Shown: positions 1 to 8,195, counted from the stretch's first letter. The stretch: 11,797 nt of DNA from Acanthamoeba sp. SK_2022b (GCA_027943245.1 JANDJZ010000804.1:1-11797); one strand, 5' to 3'. Notes: a model not told the origin generated them from the letters alone. Translations and numbers: made by a program.

Positions 1-61
1 TGTGGCGAGTGGCGGGTGTGCTTCATTTGTCTACAGCCACTACGTGGGTCTGCTCGCCTAA
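1..61 (+). CDS. possible last exon of an upstream gene (partial)
   Basis: A pyrimidine-rich stretch ending in a good 3' splice site (cttcatttgtctacag, last base 36) is followed by a short open stretch that ends at a TAA at 59-61, reading HYVGLLA in one frame. This would be the tail of a + strand gene whose body lies left of the window. The next gene runs convergently on the other strand and ends at 202. The exon is too short to identify, and the phase cannot be checked without the upstream exon. Confidence 0.2.
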   Translation, partial: VASGGCASFVYSHYVGLLA

Positions 62-124
62 CCGACACCGCGCCCGCGTTCACACACGACCGCAACGGGC
101 CGAAGAGTTGTGGAATTGGGGGTT

Positions 125-161
125 ATTCATTTTTAAATTGTTAAATTCATTTTTAAATTGT
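125..161. repeat. 17-bp direct repeat, AT-rich, in an intergenic 3' region
   Basis: The 17-mer attcatttttaaattgt occurs at 125-141 and again at 145-161, a 20-bp period with two copies. It lies just past the stop codon of the minus-strand PB1 gene, so on that strand it is probably 3' UTR or polyadenylation context. It is the only strongly AT-rich stretch in the first 1.3 kb. Confidence 0.75.
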
Positions 162-201
162 GAATGTGGGTAAGCTGGATGGCGGCTCGTGTCTGGCTTG
201 C

Positions 202-1227
202 CTAGGCGAAGATCGGACTGCGGTGACGGCAGTGGTGGATGCGGGGGCCAAGGGCAGGAGGCAGCTCGAAGCCCGGATGACCAAAGCGATGAGGATGGGC
301 AGGGCCGGGAGGGAAGAACTGAGGGTGGCGACCGTGCGGTCCCTTGCGGCATCCACGCTGCTCTCTCTTGCAGTCCTCCAACCTATGGAGCAGGAGGGCC
401 TCGATGGTGCTGGAGCGCGGGTGTGTCCTTCTCCACATCTCGTAGTTTCCCATGGGGTGGGGCTCGAACTTGGCCTGGTAAATTGGGGGACAACGCTGCT
501 GATGCTTGAAGTGGTGAGCTCCGTGGTGAATTCCGTGATGAAGCCCATGGTGACGCCTGTGGTGAAGTCCACGGTGATCTCCGTGGTGAGGCTCATGGTG
601 AGGCCCGTGGTGAAGCCCGCGGTGAGGACCGTGGTGAAGACCCCTGCCCTTCTTGCATCCAAAGCGGCCGGCGATGAAGCAACCCGGAGGCGGCATGGCA
701 CCGGTCTCTCTGGCTGCGAGCCATTCGCTCTTCCGCTGGTGTCGCAGTTGGAAGGCTTCGGCGGCCAGATCGACATTGCCGTTCCAGCGGGCCAGGATCT
801 TGCGACACCTCTGCTCCGGCACGTCTATTCCATGGCCGGCGAGTTTGGCCTTCAGCGCTTGACTGGCTTCGTCGTTAGGGCTGGCGTTGTCCACTTGGTG
901 ACACTCCTGGGCCTTATCGGGGGTGCCGGTGATGTTGACTGTCGAGGAGTTGTTGCTGCTGATGTTAAGGTAGAGGCGCAGGGTCCTGCTGCGGTCGTGG
1001 AAGAACCGGAGAGCGTAGCGCAGCTCCTCGTCGGAGGAGACGCACACGCGGTCCTGCTCATCGTCGATGTAGCGCATGTCCAGTTGGGCCCGTTCGCCAG
1101 CCCGGAATGCCTTCCGCACTTGGCTCTCGAGCTCGGCGAAGCTGGCGTCGGCGGTGATGCCCACCATGCGGTTCTGATTGGTAGCGGTTATCTTGACGTA
1201 GGTGGTGATGTTGTTGCTTGCCTGCAT
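202..1227 (-). CDS. PB1-UBA protein with histidine-rich tandem repeat, p62/NBR1-like layout
   Basis: A single open frame of 341 residues from the ATG at 1227. The frame also continues upstream to a GTG at 1287, but the ATG follows an A-rich leader (caacaacaacactaag) and lies about 100 nt from a TATA box. Residues about 10-89 form a PB1 domain: a basic VKI at the start (Lys12) and an acidic OPCA stretch at 53-70 (YIDDEQDRVCVSSDEEL), so both PB1 binding faces seem present. Residues about 120-160 look like a UBA domain (LKAKLAGHGIDV, then KILARWNGNVDLAAEAF). Residues 197-242 are a His-rich repeat with HHG cores, about 20 His, a likely metal-binding or low-complexity segment. The C-terminal 100 residues are Pro/His/Arg-rich. 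PB1 plus UBA recalls autophagy adaptors such as p62/NBR1, but no ZZ or LIR motif is evident, so a ubiquitin-linked scaffold role is inference. Confidence 0.8.
   Translation of the reverse strand: MQASNNITTYVKITATNQNRMVGITADASFAELESQVRKAFRAGERAQLDMRYIDDEQDRVCVSSDEELRYALRFFHDRSRTLRLYLNISSNNSSTVNITGTPDKAQECHQVDNASPNDEASQALKAKLAGHGIDVPEQRCRKILARWNGNVDLAAEAFQLRHQRKSEWLAARETGAMPPPGCFIAGRFGCKKGRGLHHGPHRGLHHGPHHEPHHGDHRGLHHRRHHGLHHGIHHGAHHFKHQQRCPPIYQAKFEPHPMGNYEMWRRTHPRSSTIEALLLHRLEDCKREQRGCRKGPHGRHPQFFPPGPAHPHRFGHPGFELPPALGPRIHHCRHRSPIFA
503..640. repeat. 12-bp coding tandem repeat (HHGx units)
   Basis: On the + strand the unit is close to gtggtgaNgNcc, repeated about eleven times with point changes; on the minus strand it encodes four-residue units of the HHGL/HHGP type. 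Substitutions are mostly in the third and fourth residues of the unit, while the paired His codons persist. The 12-bp period keeps frame, so copy number can vary without breaking the protein. Confidence 0.85.
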
Positions 1228-1330
1228 CTTAGTGTTGTTGTTGAAGGTAGGTGTTGTGCTTGTGTCCTGCGTGTTACTGTGAGCCACGGCGCTGCGAGTG
1301 TTGAGTGAAGAATAGGCGGTCTCGCCCGTG

Positions 1331-1340
1331 CCTTTTATAC
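1331..1340 (-). promoter_or_regulatory. TATA box of the PB1-UBA gene
   Basis: The minus strand reads gtataaaagg, a textbook TATA box, 104 nt upstream of the ATG at 1227. Transcription would start near 1305-1310, giving a leader of about 80 nt. That leader contains the upstream GTG, which argues the frame extension to 1287 is untranslated. Confidence 0.7.
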
Positions 1341-1704
1341 CTGACCAGGCCGTCCGGTCTTAGCTGAATGTACCACCGATTCAGGGAACGCCCCAGATTT
1401 GCGGGCCAAATCGGAGGCTACAGCCCGAAACCTGTTTTGGCCGTTAATTCCAAGCGCGCCTTCCTGGCCGAGGAGGCCAAGGCGGGCCTCCGTGGTCGCC
1501 TGCACACGCGCTGTTTGCATCGTTATCTCGCGTGCCGCCCTCCTGCCCACCTCAACGCCGGCTTGCCCGGGGCAGGCGTCGTCTTCGTTGACGTCTACCG
1601 CACCGGCGTCTCTGTCCTTGCCGAGGCTGCTTCTTGACGTGGTGGGTGTCCGGCCCACCCTCCTCCAACATCAACAAGTAACAAGTGTATGCATAGGAGA
1701 CTTC
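1341..1704. other. intergenic region between two co-oriented minus-strand genes
   Basis: About 360 bases separating the PB1 gene promoter from the 3' end of the B-box/NHL gene. Frames of 90-140 codons are open on both strands but show no domain, start context or splice support. A GC-rich hairpin can form at 1472-1491 (ggaggcc, 6-nt loop, ggcctcc). A weaker 6-bp hairpin (ggtggg/cccacc) lies near 1640-1660. No gene is supported. Confidence 0.5.
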
Positions 1705-3243
1705 TTAAAAGACCAGACAACAGCTTTCCCTCTGAGCAGTGACAAAAATATCGCCATTGGGCGCCACGCTCACGTAGTTGGGGTCTCGGAGCAGGTCTGG
1801 CGAGCCAAAGGTACAGAGTAGTTCAAAGTCGGGGCTCCACACCTGCACGCGGTGATTGCCCGCATCCAGTACAAGGATGTTGCCAGCAGCATCCACGGCT
1901 ACGCTGGTGGCCTGGAGCTCTTCGCTGTCTCCAGGCATCGTTCCTGAGATCGATTTGATGAGCTGTCCCTTAGGGCTCCATACTCCGACTTGGCGAGAGC
2001 TTGCGGTGATGTAGTTTCCGGTGGTCGGGTCGACGGCAAGGTCGTTTGTCAAGCTGTCCTTGAGGGAGAAAGTGGAGACGAAGGCACCGTCAGGCCGCCA
2101 GATCTGAACGCGGCTGTTTCGGGAATCGGCGATCACGTAGTTGCCCGTGCCGGGCTGTAAGGCCAGGCCTTGAATACAATCCACTCCCTTCGACAAGGCG
2201 GGCGTGCCGATGACGTTGCGCAGGAACTTCCCGTCGGTCGTCCACACAGAGAGGCGGTTGCGGACATCGGAAACCACGACATTTCCATCGCCATCAATGA
2301 CGACATCCCTTGGCATCAAGAGGCTCCTCCCGTCCTCCTCTGTGGGGCCGAACTCGCGGAGGACCTGACCGTCGCTATTCCACACTTGCACCCGGGCATT
2401 CCCGAGAACGGCGATGTAGATTTCGCCAGTGACTGGGTGAACCGCGATGTCGCACGGAGTGGTGAACTCGCCAAGCCCTCTTCCCTTGCCGTAGCCAAGG
2501 GTGTACTTGGGGCCCTTGATGGAGGCGTAGTCACGGGCAGGAGGTCGCATGGCGCCTCCCGGGCCAAGAGGACCGCGGACCAGCTTGCCACTCGCACGGA
2601 CGGCCGACAACAGGTTATGGCTGACACCTGACTCAGAGGCAGACGTGAATGCCACACCCTGGCCGCGGTCCAGCGGTGCAACAGGGCCAGCCTGGCGACC
2701 TTCAGCCACTTGCGTCGCTTTCTGCTTCAGCTCGGCCGTCGCTGCTTGTCCGTTGCGCAGCCAACTCAACAACTCGGTCTCGAGTTCCTGCTTCCGGCTT
2801 GACACGGCAGCGGCGAGCTCGTCAAAATACTTGTCGAGGGCCTCCTTGGCCGCTCGTCCGCAGGTCGCCAGGTCGAGCTCAAGAGACTTAATCTCCTCTA
2901 GCCGAGCGTAGGCCTCTGCCATCCACTTGGCTGCTGTGGCCTTGTCGACTTGGGGGGCGGGAGCTGTCTTCTCGGGTGCTGGAGGGGAAGTCAAAACGCT
3001 AGGGTCGGCGTCGACTCGGACATGGGTGCTGGTCACGCGGGAAGCATGAACGGCCCTATCGCAGTCAGAACACAGGCGAGCGTCGCACTGCTGGCAGTAC
3101 TTGACCGCCTGGTCTTTTTCGCACTCGACACACTTGTTGTTGGAGGAGGTAGGCTTTGCTGGAGAAGCAGGCTTGTTGGTGGAGGGTGAAGGAGGGAGCG
3201 GAGCAGCCGGTCGTGGGGGCAGAGCTTTGCGGAAGGCCTTCAT
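1705..3243 (-). CDS. B-box zinc finger, coiled-coil, NHL beta-propeller protein (TRIM-NHL-like, no RING)
   Basis: An uninterrupted frame of 512 residues from the ATG at 3243, which follows a pyrimidine-rich leader; an in-frame TAG lies just upstream. Residues 1-36 are Pro/Ser-rich. A B-box occupies 38-74 with all eight ligands in place: C38, C41, C50, C53, C58, C61, H66, H74. Residues about 95-165 are a charged helical region suited to a coiled coil. From about 245 to the end there are six NHL-type blades, seen as repeated D(I/V)AV-P-TG-IY/NVVV-D--N-RVQVW--DG motifs, enough for a closed propeller. TRIM-NHL proteins use this layout for E3 ligase and RNA or protein binding, but no RING is present, so ligase activity should not be assumed. 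The NHL face would be a protein- or RNA-binding platform. The family call is firm; the substrate is unknown. Confidence 0.9.
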   Translation of the reverse strand: MKAFRKALPPRPAAPLPPSPSTNKPASPAKPTSSNNKCVECEKDQAVKYCQQCDARLCSDCDRAVHASRVTSTHVRVDADPSVLTSPPAPEKTAPAPQVDKATAAKWMAEAYARLEEIKSLELDLATCGRAAKEALDKYFDELAAAVSSRKQELETELLSWLRNGQAATAELKQKATQVAEGRQAGPVAPLDRGQGVAFTSASESGVSHNLLSAVRASGKLVRGPLGPGGAMRPPARDYASIKGPKYTLGYGKGRGLGEFTTPCDIAVHPVTGEIYIAVLGNARVQVWNSDGQVLREFGPTEEDGRSLLMPRDVVIDGDGNVVVSDVRNRLSVWTTDGKFLRNVIGTPALSKGVDCIQGLALQPGTGNYVIADSRNSRVQIWRPDGAFVSTFSLKDSLTNDLAVDPTTGNYITASSRQVGVWSPKGQLIKSISGTMPGDSEELQATSVAVDAAGNILVLDAGNHRVQVWSPDFELLCTFGSPDLLRDPNYVSVAPNGDIFVTAQRESCCLVF

Positions 3244-3612
3244 TGTGAATGGGACAAGAAGAAAAAGACAAAGAACAGGTAACGCGGGCTAACCCGAAGA
3301 GATAAAAGTTGGCCAAGTTTGCAACCAAAAACTAAAACAGGGACGAACCAGAGAGTGCGTTGCGTGGACCACCACCCCCGTGGTTTCAGTGGCCTCGGCA
3401 ACTTGCTTCTTCCGAAACTCCACCTCTCCTTGAGGTTCACAATTATTAATAGCATCAAAGTCAATATCTCCAGCTCAGTAAGAAGGGCCTGCCCTGAAGG
3501 AGCTGGGCACTACCAATTAAAAAAAAACATGCGAAAGCTGGACAGCCGGGTGCGCTTGCCTGAGTGAAGGATAGGATCGAGCTGCGGCCACGAAGGTGAT
3601 TAGGACAGCTTG
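3244..3612. other. region upstream of the B-box gene; possible extra exon on the minus strand
   Basis: This 369-base stretch holds the leader and presumably the promoter of the B-box/NHL gene, and the 3' side of the small gene at 3613-4068. On the minus strand, after a likely 3' splice site (cccttcttactgag), an open frame begins GDIDFDAINNCEPQGEVEF and runs to about 3290. It looks coding and ends near a possible donor (gttcgt), so it may be a later exon of the small gene. A nine-A run sits at 3519-3527. No clear TATA box was found for the B-box gene. Confidence 0.35.
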
Positions 3613-4068
3613 CTAGTAGGGTACTGTTCCACGAATGAAGTCAAGTGACAGTGATGATGTTGTTTTATCTTTCGCTTGGGAGCTGCTAGTCTGGAGAGGA
3701 AGGGAGGAAGTTATTGGGTTCAAGCAGGACAGGATGAAGGGAGGAAGGGGCAAATTACCTGGTGAGTTGCCCCGTCAATTGAAGAGGAGACAACAACCTT
3801 TGAATTGATAAAGATCACGTTCCTGTTGTTGTTCAGCACATTTTGGTAGCTTTTTTGGTCGACTGTGGTGCTGACGTGAGAGCTGCTGCTTGTCTTGCCA
3901 CCTAAGCGGAGAGCCATCTTGCTGGTTGCATAAATTTTTGGTTATCATGGCCAAATTTATCTTCGGTTTATCTTCCGTCGAAGGCCCACACTTTGTCGAC
4001 ACTTACCTTTTGGCGAAATAATCTAGAAAAAGGCTTCGTTGCCGAGCGGAGGTTGGTCCCAAATCCAT
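3613..4068 (-). CDS. small three-exon gene, unknown function (100 aa as modelled)
   Basis: Exons at 4068-4007, 3921-3759 and 3690-3613 join in frame. The first begins MDLGPTSARQRSLFLDYFAK and ends at a consensus donor (aaaag|gtaagt). The second starts after an acceptor ccag, completing the split codon as Ser, and reads KMALRLGGKTSSSSHVSTTV onward. It ends CACCAG|gtaatt. The third follows a pyrimidine-rich acceptor (cttcctctccag), reads TSSSQAKDKTTSSLSLDF and meets a TAG at 3613-3615. Introns are 85 and 68 nt. The protein is Ser/Thr/Asn-rich with no membrane segment, signal peptide or recognised domain. It may extend into another exon near 3366-3484 through an alternative donor before the stop. 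The three compatible junctions support a real gene; I do not recognise it. Confidence 0.55.
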
Positions 4069-4192
4069 TCAGCATTCATACATTCGGCAGGCTGCATTGT
4101 GGGGCCAATAACATTCGTAATTTGCCCAACCACTAGCGTGCGTTTACCACCCATAAAAAGCTCCACCTCAAAAGATACCAACAACTACAACG
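4069..4192. promoter_or_regulatory. compact divergent promoter
   Basis: Only 124 bases separate the two divergent ATGs (minus at 4068, plus at 4193). The + strand has a TATA-like ccataaaaagc at 4151-4161, about 35 bases before its ATG. A CCAAT box (ggccaataac) lies at 4103-4112 near the middle. No TATA box is visible for the minus-strand gene. The arrangement suggests shared control of the small unknown gene and the zinc-finger gene. Confidence 0.5.
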
Positions 4193-5258
4193 ATGCAAGG
4201 GGTCGATCTTACCCTTGGTCTGGACACCACAGAAAAGTGCAGTCGTTGCTCCCAACGCACTGGGTACTTCTTAGTTAACTGTTCGTCATGTGGCGATTGC
4301 TTTTGCTGGGGTCTCCTCAACCACTGGAAAGCGACCGGTACACAAAGCAATCTTCGCAGCATCGTTGTATTTTTTGACTTATAATTTCTTTTTCCTTTTA
4401 AAAGAATCAGGACATGCGTGTACTCCAGTGGGGTACACACCAGTTGCTCGGCCAGTTATCCAGTTTTCACCGACCGAGCTGGCCACGTGGGCCGACCGAT
4501 ACCGCAATCCGGCGGACGAAGACGCTGCATTTAATTTGGCCCGAGTGCACTCCCTGGACCATTCGAGAGCGTACCAGCATGTGGTCGACCACATGATCAC
4601 GCTGTTCCCTCGTATACGGGCGAGGCTGGAGGGCGAGTGGATATCGATCACCGAGTACGACTGTACCTCTTCGGCTTTCATCCACGACAATCGTGCCACC
4701 TATCGTCAGTACATCGAGAACAACATCCTGTCGTTGGAGGTCAAGCGCGAGTACACCACGAACCAACTGCGGACATACCGCATTTTTACCAAGAACACCA
4801 AACTACAAGGAGTGGCCCCCGATGGTACCGCTGCCTACTTTGGCAGGTGCAAACACGAGGAATCGGCGGAATACGGCACCGAGGAGGACTGGGGCTGCCA
4901 GAAGGACCTGCGTGGAGCCACTTTTGACTCCTCTCATCGCGTGGCGCACGGCAAGGGCCAGCTCCACTGGCAGCACAACTGCCTGACGCGGAGCAGGTGC
5001 ACAATCCGCGCGGACGACGGTTCCGAGTACATTGCGCAGCGCAACACAGGATGGCTGGAAGACGCGGGGTATCGGCACAAATGCTGGGGAGGAGGTCTAA
5101 GCGAGAGTCCGACCGGCGTTCTATCAACTGGGTGTGGAAAAGCGCACGGCTGGGAAAGAGCCGGCCCAGAAGGCACCACCAGGCAATCCTACAGTAGCTA
5201 CATTTGTGGACTCCAAAGGATACGTGTGTTTGTTAAGGTGTTCCCAGAAGCCACATAA
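4193..5258 (+). CDS. AN1-like zinc finger protein, two exons, probable frameshift
   Basis: Exon 1 is 4193-4337 and exon 2 starts at 4405; the 67-nt intron (gtacac...ttttaaaag) is AT-rich and splits a Glu codon. The spliced N-terminus carries C16, C19, C30, C33, C38, H44, H52 and C54, a spacing close to AN1 fingers (C-x2-C ... C-x2-C-x4-C ... H ... H-x-C), though the C-x2-H step is longer than usual. Unspliced, the finger is cut. The next 200 residues are soluble, mixed and Cys/His-bearing with no family I recognise. As written the frame ends at 5258 (332 aa), but from 5107 the +1 frame reads far more like protein (VRPAFYQLGVEKRTAGKEP) and runs to a stop at 5316. An extra A at 5106 would explain this. 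AN1 proteins act in ubiquitin and stress pathways; that role here is inference. Confidence 0.6.
4338..4404 (+). other. intron in the AN1-like gene
   Basis: Donor g|gtacac and acceptor ccttttaaaag flank 67 bases that are clearly AT-rich against GC-rich exons. Removal joins G (4337) to AA (4405-4406) as a Glu codon and brings the last zinc ligands (H52, C54) in line with the first six. Confidence 0.7.
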
Positions 5259-5393
5259 ATTCACACCCTGTTCAGCGTGGTGCTTGCGCCTTGTTGTGCA
5301 GTTGAAGACATCGTAGAGATGCATCTGCTCGTCCACCACGACGGCAGAGGCTGTTTTGCACCAAGGTGGCTTTTGTTGATTTCCCGACCCTGT

Positions 5394-8195
5394 TCAGCCG
5401 CGTGATGCAACTGGGAGGTGATGCAGGCGCCACCACGCAAAGCTTCGAGAAAACCACTCCTCCTCTGCCCGCCTGTCACTCGCGCAGTGCTGCGCATCGC
5501 CGGGGTCCTGCTCCAGCTCCAGGTCGAGATCCACCTCGCCGTGGTTGGGCTCCTCATCAAACTCCTCGCCACGCCACAACGCCCAGTGGCGCCTGCGCTC
5601 GGGGAAGTCGTTCTCCTCGGCGTCCCACATCGTGGTTGTCGCCACCACCAACAGGAAATCCACCAGGGCATAGGCCAGCGCTTCGTGGGGCGACGCAGTC
5701 GGCCGGTCAAGCTTCGTGTCGTGGTGCTCCTCAAGCGCGAGGCCGAGGAGTCGACCGATCACGTCCAGGGCCTTGAGTGCCATGCGGCCGAGCCCCCCAC
5801 CATTCGTTGAGCACCAGTAGTAGACCACCGCTCCTTCCTCATGTGCCATAGCGCCATCATTCGTCTCGCTGCGGACGGCCTCCGCCAGCCCGTCCTGCAG
5901 TCGCTGCGCCTCGCCTCGCCGCCCACTGTGATCGGCCACGCGCACTGTGATCGCCGTGTAAGAGCAACCGTGGTGTTGCCCTGTCGACATCCCGATGACC
6001 AATTGCTCACGACACTTGACGACCTCTCCCCTCTGTTCCCCGCCCGCGACGTCGTCGTCTTTGCCGGCCGACGGAGCTCCGGGCAGGCCTGCGAACGAGC
6101 AAAGAATGTGTCGGCGCTCGCCGGGCACGGGGAACGCCACCTCGAGGATGGCGCAGCGCTCCTCGGCCGGATTGAGAACCAACGAGCGCGCATACCTGGC
6201 CTGCAAGTCGCGTACGACCTGCGAGCAGAGTTGTGGAGAGAATTGGGGTTAGGGCTGTAAGCACGAGAAGAGGGAGAGTGGGAGAGTGCGATCACCTGGT
6301 GGCAGGTCAGGCGCCTATTCAAGAGGTGCTGGTGGAACAGGGAGGCGTTGCGTCCGGTCCACTCCTGGAAGAGTGGGCCGCAGCGCTGGAGCCGCTGCTG
6401 GGTCGCGAACTGTACGGTCAGTCGATCGAGCAGCTCCCAGACCGCTTCGTTCTTTCCGTCGAAAGTGAGAAAGAAATGAAGAAAAGAGCAAGAAAAGAAC
6501 ACGTCAGCGTCAAGCACGACAACGGCAAACGTGGCGGCGCAGTCTACCTGATGCATGTGCTGGTATTGGTCGAGAAATCCTCGAAACTGTTCAACGTACC
6601 CCTGCATCTCCTGCCTTTCGCGGTGTTTGCGCGCGACGGCCTTCATCATCGTGGGGTGGGCGTATCCGTGCGCATCGTCATCGTCGCCCGTTTCAGGCAG
6701 CCGAGGCTCCTTCCCGTCGCCCACGCTGTTCCCCAGCCTCCAGAAGCCCAGGCACGCCAGCAGAGCCGTGAGGACCTCGCGCCCGGTCCACACGCGGCTT
6801 GGGTCACGCGTGTCATCGTCGCCGTCGCCGTCGCCGTCGCCAACAGCGTGCAGGTCCATGCACGCCCACAGCTTGGTCAACATGCCGCTCAACATGAGGT
6901 TCTCCGGCCCAGAGTCGTGGTGGAGGACCGCGTCGTAGAGGAACAGCCACGTGCTGCCGTCCTCCCGCTCCATCGCCTCGTCGCTCCCCGGGGTCTCGGG
7001 CTGCAGGAGGCGTCGCCGCCAGGCCGCGGAGCGGGTGCTACAGTGGAGCGTCACCAGGGCCTGCCAGCCCATGGCGCTGTGCCACGACCGACGCAGGCTC
7101 AGCCCCACCTCGGCCCGTTCTGCGGCGCCGTAACGACACATGTCGGCAACCAATCACGGATGACTTGTGTGAAGGGGGGGGGCACCGTGGGGCAGGTCGG
7201 GAAGGCGCAGAGATAGGCAAGAGGTGATGCCCAGCAAGCCGGTCCGATTCACGCACTCCTCGCATCGGCGCATGTGTTCGACCGTGAGGGGCGGCTCTCC
7301 CGCGCTGGCGCGGCCACCAGGCGTCGCGAGCATCCGCTCTCGGAAGGCGTCGAGCTTCGCCCGATACAACCCACGCTCGCACCACACTCGCTCCAACACC
7401 TGGCCCAGCCTGACCCAACCGCCGACAGGGCACATGGTAACATGCAACGAGGACAAGCCAATCAGCGACGGTCTTGCATGGAATGCAAAGAATGGTGGCG
7501 CACTGCGCTTGGTGGGCGCGGGCGTGAACGAGGCCCAGGGTGGCCTCGACCCTCTTGCTGAACGTGGCCTTGGCCTGTGCGTCGCTGGAGGAGCCGGAGA
7601 TCGTCGGCAGGCCGCCAGTGGAATCGAGCCCTGCCAGCAGGTGCTGTTTCAGGAAGCGGCCAAACGGCTGGGCGAGCTCGGCGAACGCGTCGAGTTGGTC
7701 TCGGTCGCGGGCGGCGAGCGCCTGATAGACGCTGGTCCTGGTGGCGCGACTGACCAGTCGCAACGCCGCCACGTCGGGGCTCCACCCGCCGCGGCGCAGC
7801 ACGTGCCTGCACCAATCGCCACGCGAGGCCTGTAAATACACTGCAATTCGTTCGCACCAGGATGCAAGTGCACTTGGTGATGCTGACGGCGACGCTGAAA
7901 GTAGTGAACACTCGAACGAGGCCCTCTCCTTTGCGGAGGTGAGGTTCGACGTAGAGTTACTCACTGCAGAAGAAGAAGAGCTTTGAAGTGCTGGCCCAGT
8001 CGACTGGCGCGAGAGGTAGTGGAGCAGGCGGTGGAAAACGAGGTAGGGCAACGCGTTCAGAAGGTCCCCCCGCCCCTCGTCGCCAGCAGGCTCCGTCGTC
8101 CGGAGCCTTTTATTGTCTCGACTCTCCCCCTGCGCGGCCAGGGTGGCTGCTCGCTCATCGTCGTTGGTCGCGTCATCACCGCTTGTCCTCTTCAT
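5394..8195 (-). CDS. six-exon gene, F-box-like N-terminus, otherwise unknown (about 739 aa)
   Basis: Modelled exons: 8195-7965, 7829-7530, 7399-7253, 7108-6548, 6451-6296 and 6218-5394. All five junctions fall between codons (phase 0). The best splice sites are 7964 (gca|gtgagt) to 7830 (tatttacag), 6547 (cag|gtagac) to 6452 (long pyrimidine tract) and 6295 (cag|gtgatc) to 6219 (ctcgcag). The second and third introns (7529-7400, 7252-7109) rest on weaker sites. The start is the ATG at 8195 (MKRTSGDD); the frame opens to 8258 but without a better start. Residues 44-62 (DLLNALPYLVFHRLLHYLS) followed by AALRLVSRATRTSV in exon 2 resemble an F-box with a Ser/Gln-rich insertion. Exon 4 has a GDGDGDGDDD acidic run. 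The remainder has Trp-rich helices but no family I recognise. A role as an SCF adaptor is inference. Confidence 0.6.
6452..6547 (-). other. intron, 96 nt, free of stop codons
   Basis: Begins gtagactgcg after HMHQ and ends after a strong pyrimidine tract (ttttcttgctcttttcttcatttctttctc then gacggaaag). It is a multiple of three with no in-frame stop, so retention would insert 32 residues rather than truncate the protein. It has a likely branch site (gctgac) near its middle. Confidence 0.65.
6817..6841. repeat. GCCGTC hexanucleotide repeat (Asp/Gly run)
   Basis: About four units of cgtcgc/gccgtc, encoding the alternating Gly-Asp run in exon 4 of the F-box-like gene on the minus strand. In-frame microsatellite. 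Confidence 0.8.
7830..7964 (-). other. intron, 135 nt, free of stop codons
   Basis: A strong donor (tctgca|gtgagtaac) and acceptor (gtgtatttacag|gcc) bound 45 codons that stay open. Splicing brings the F-box-like helix LLNALPYLVFHRLLHYLS close to the LRLVSR segment, as in F-box domains, which favours splicing over reading through. Confidence 0.65.

Noticed and set aside
160..1308. 382-codon + strand open frame overlapping the PB1-UBA gene
   Set aside because: It is antisense to a frame with two recognisable domains and a matching TATA box. Its Val-rich repeat is simply the reverse of the His-rich repeat, and GC-rich codon use leaves the opposite strand open.
1335..1821. Open frames of about 90-140 codons on both strands between the PB1 and B-box genes
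   Set aside because: They overlap the TATA box of the PB1 gene or the 3' end of the B-box gene, and have no start context, splice sites or recognisable motif.
5758..7216. Long + strand open frames (e.g. 6233-7216) opposite the F-box-like gene
   Set aside because: The minus strand has compatible splice sites with pyrimidine tracts and helical protein-like sequence; the + strand frames show Arg/Val/Ala-rich shadow composition without domains.
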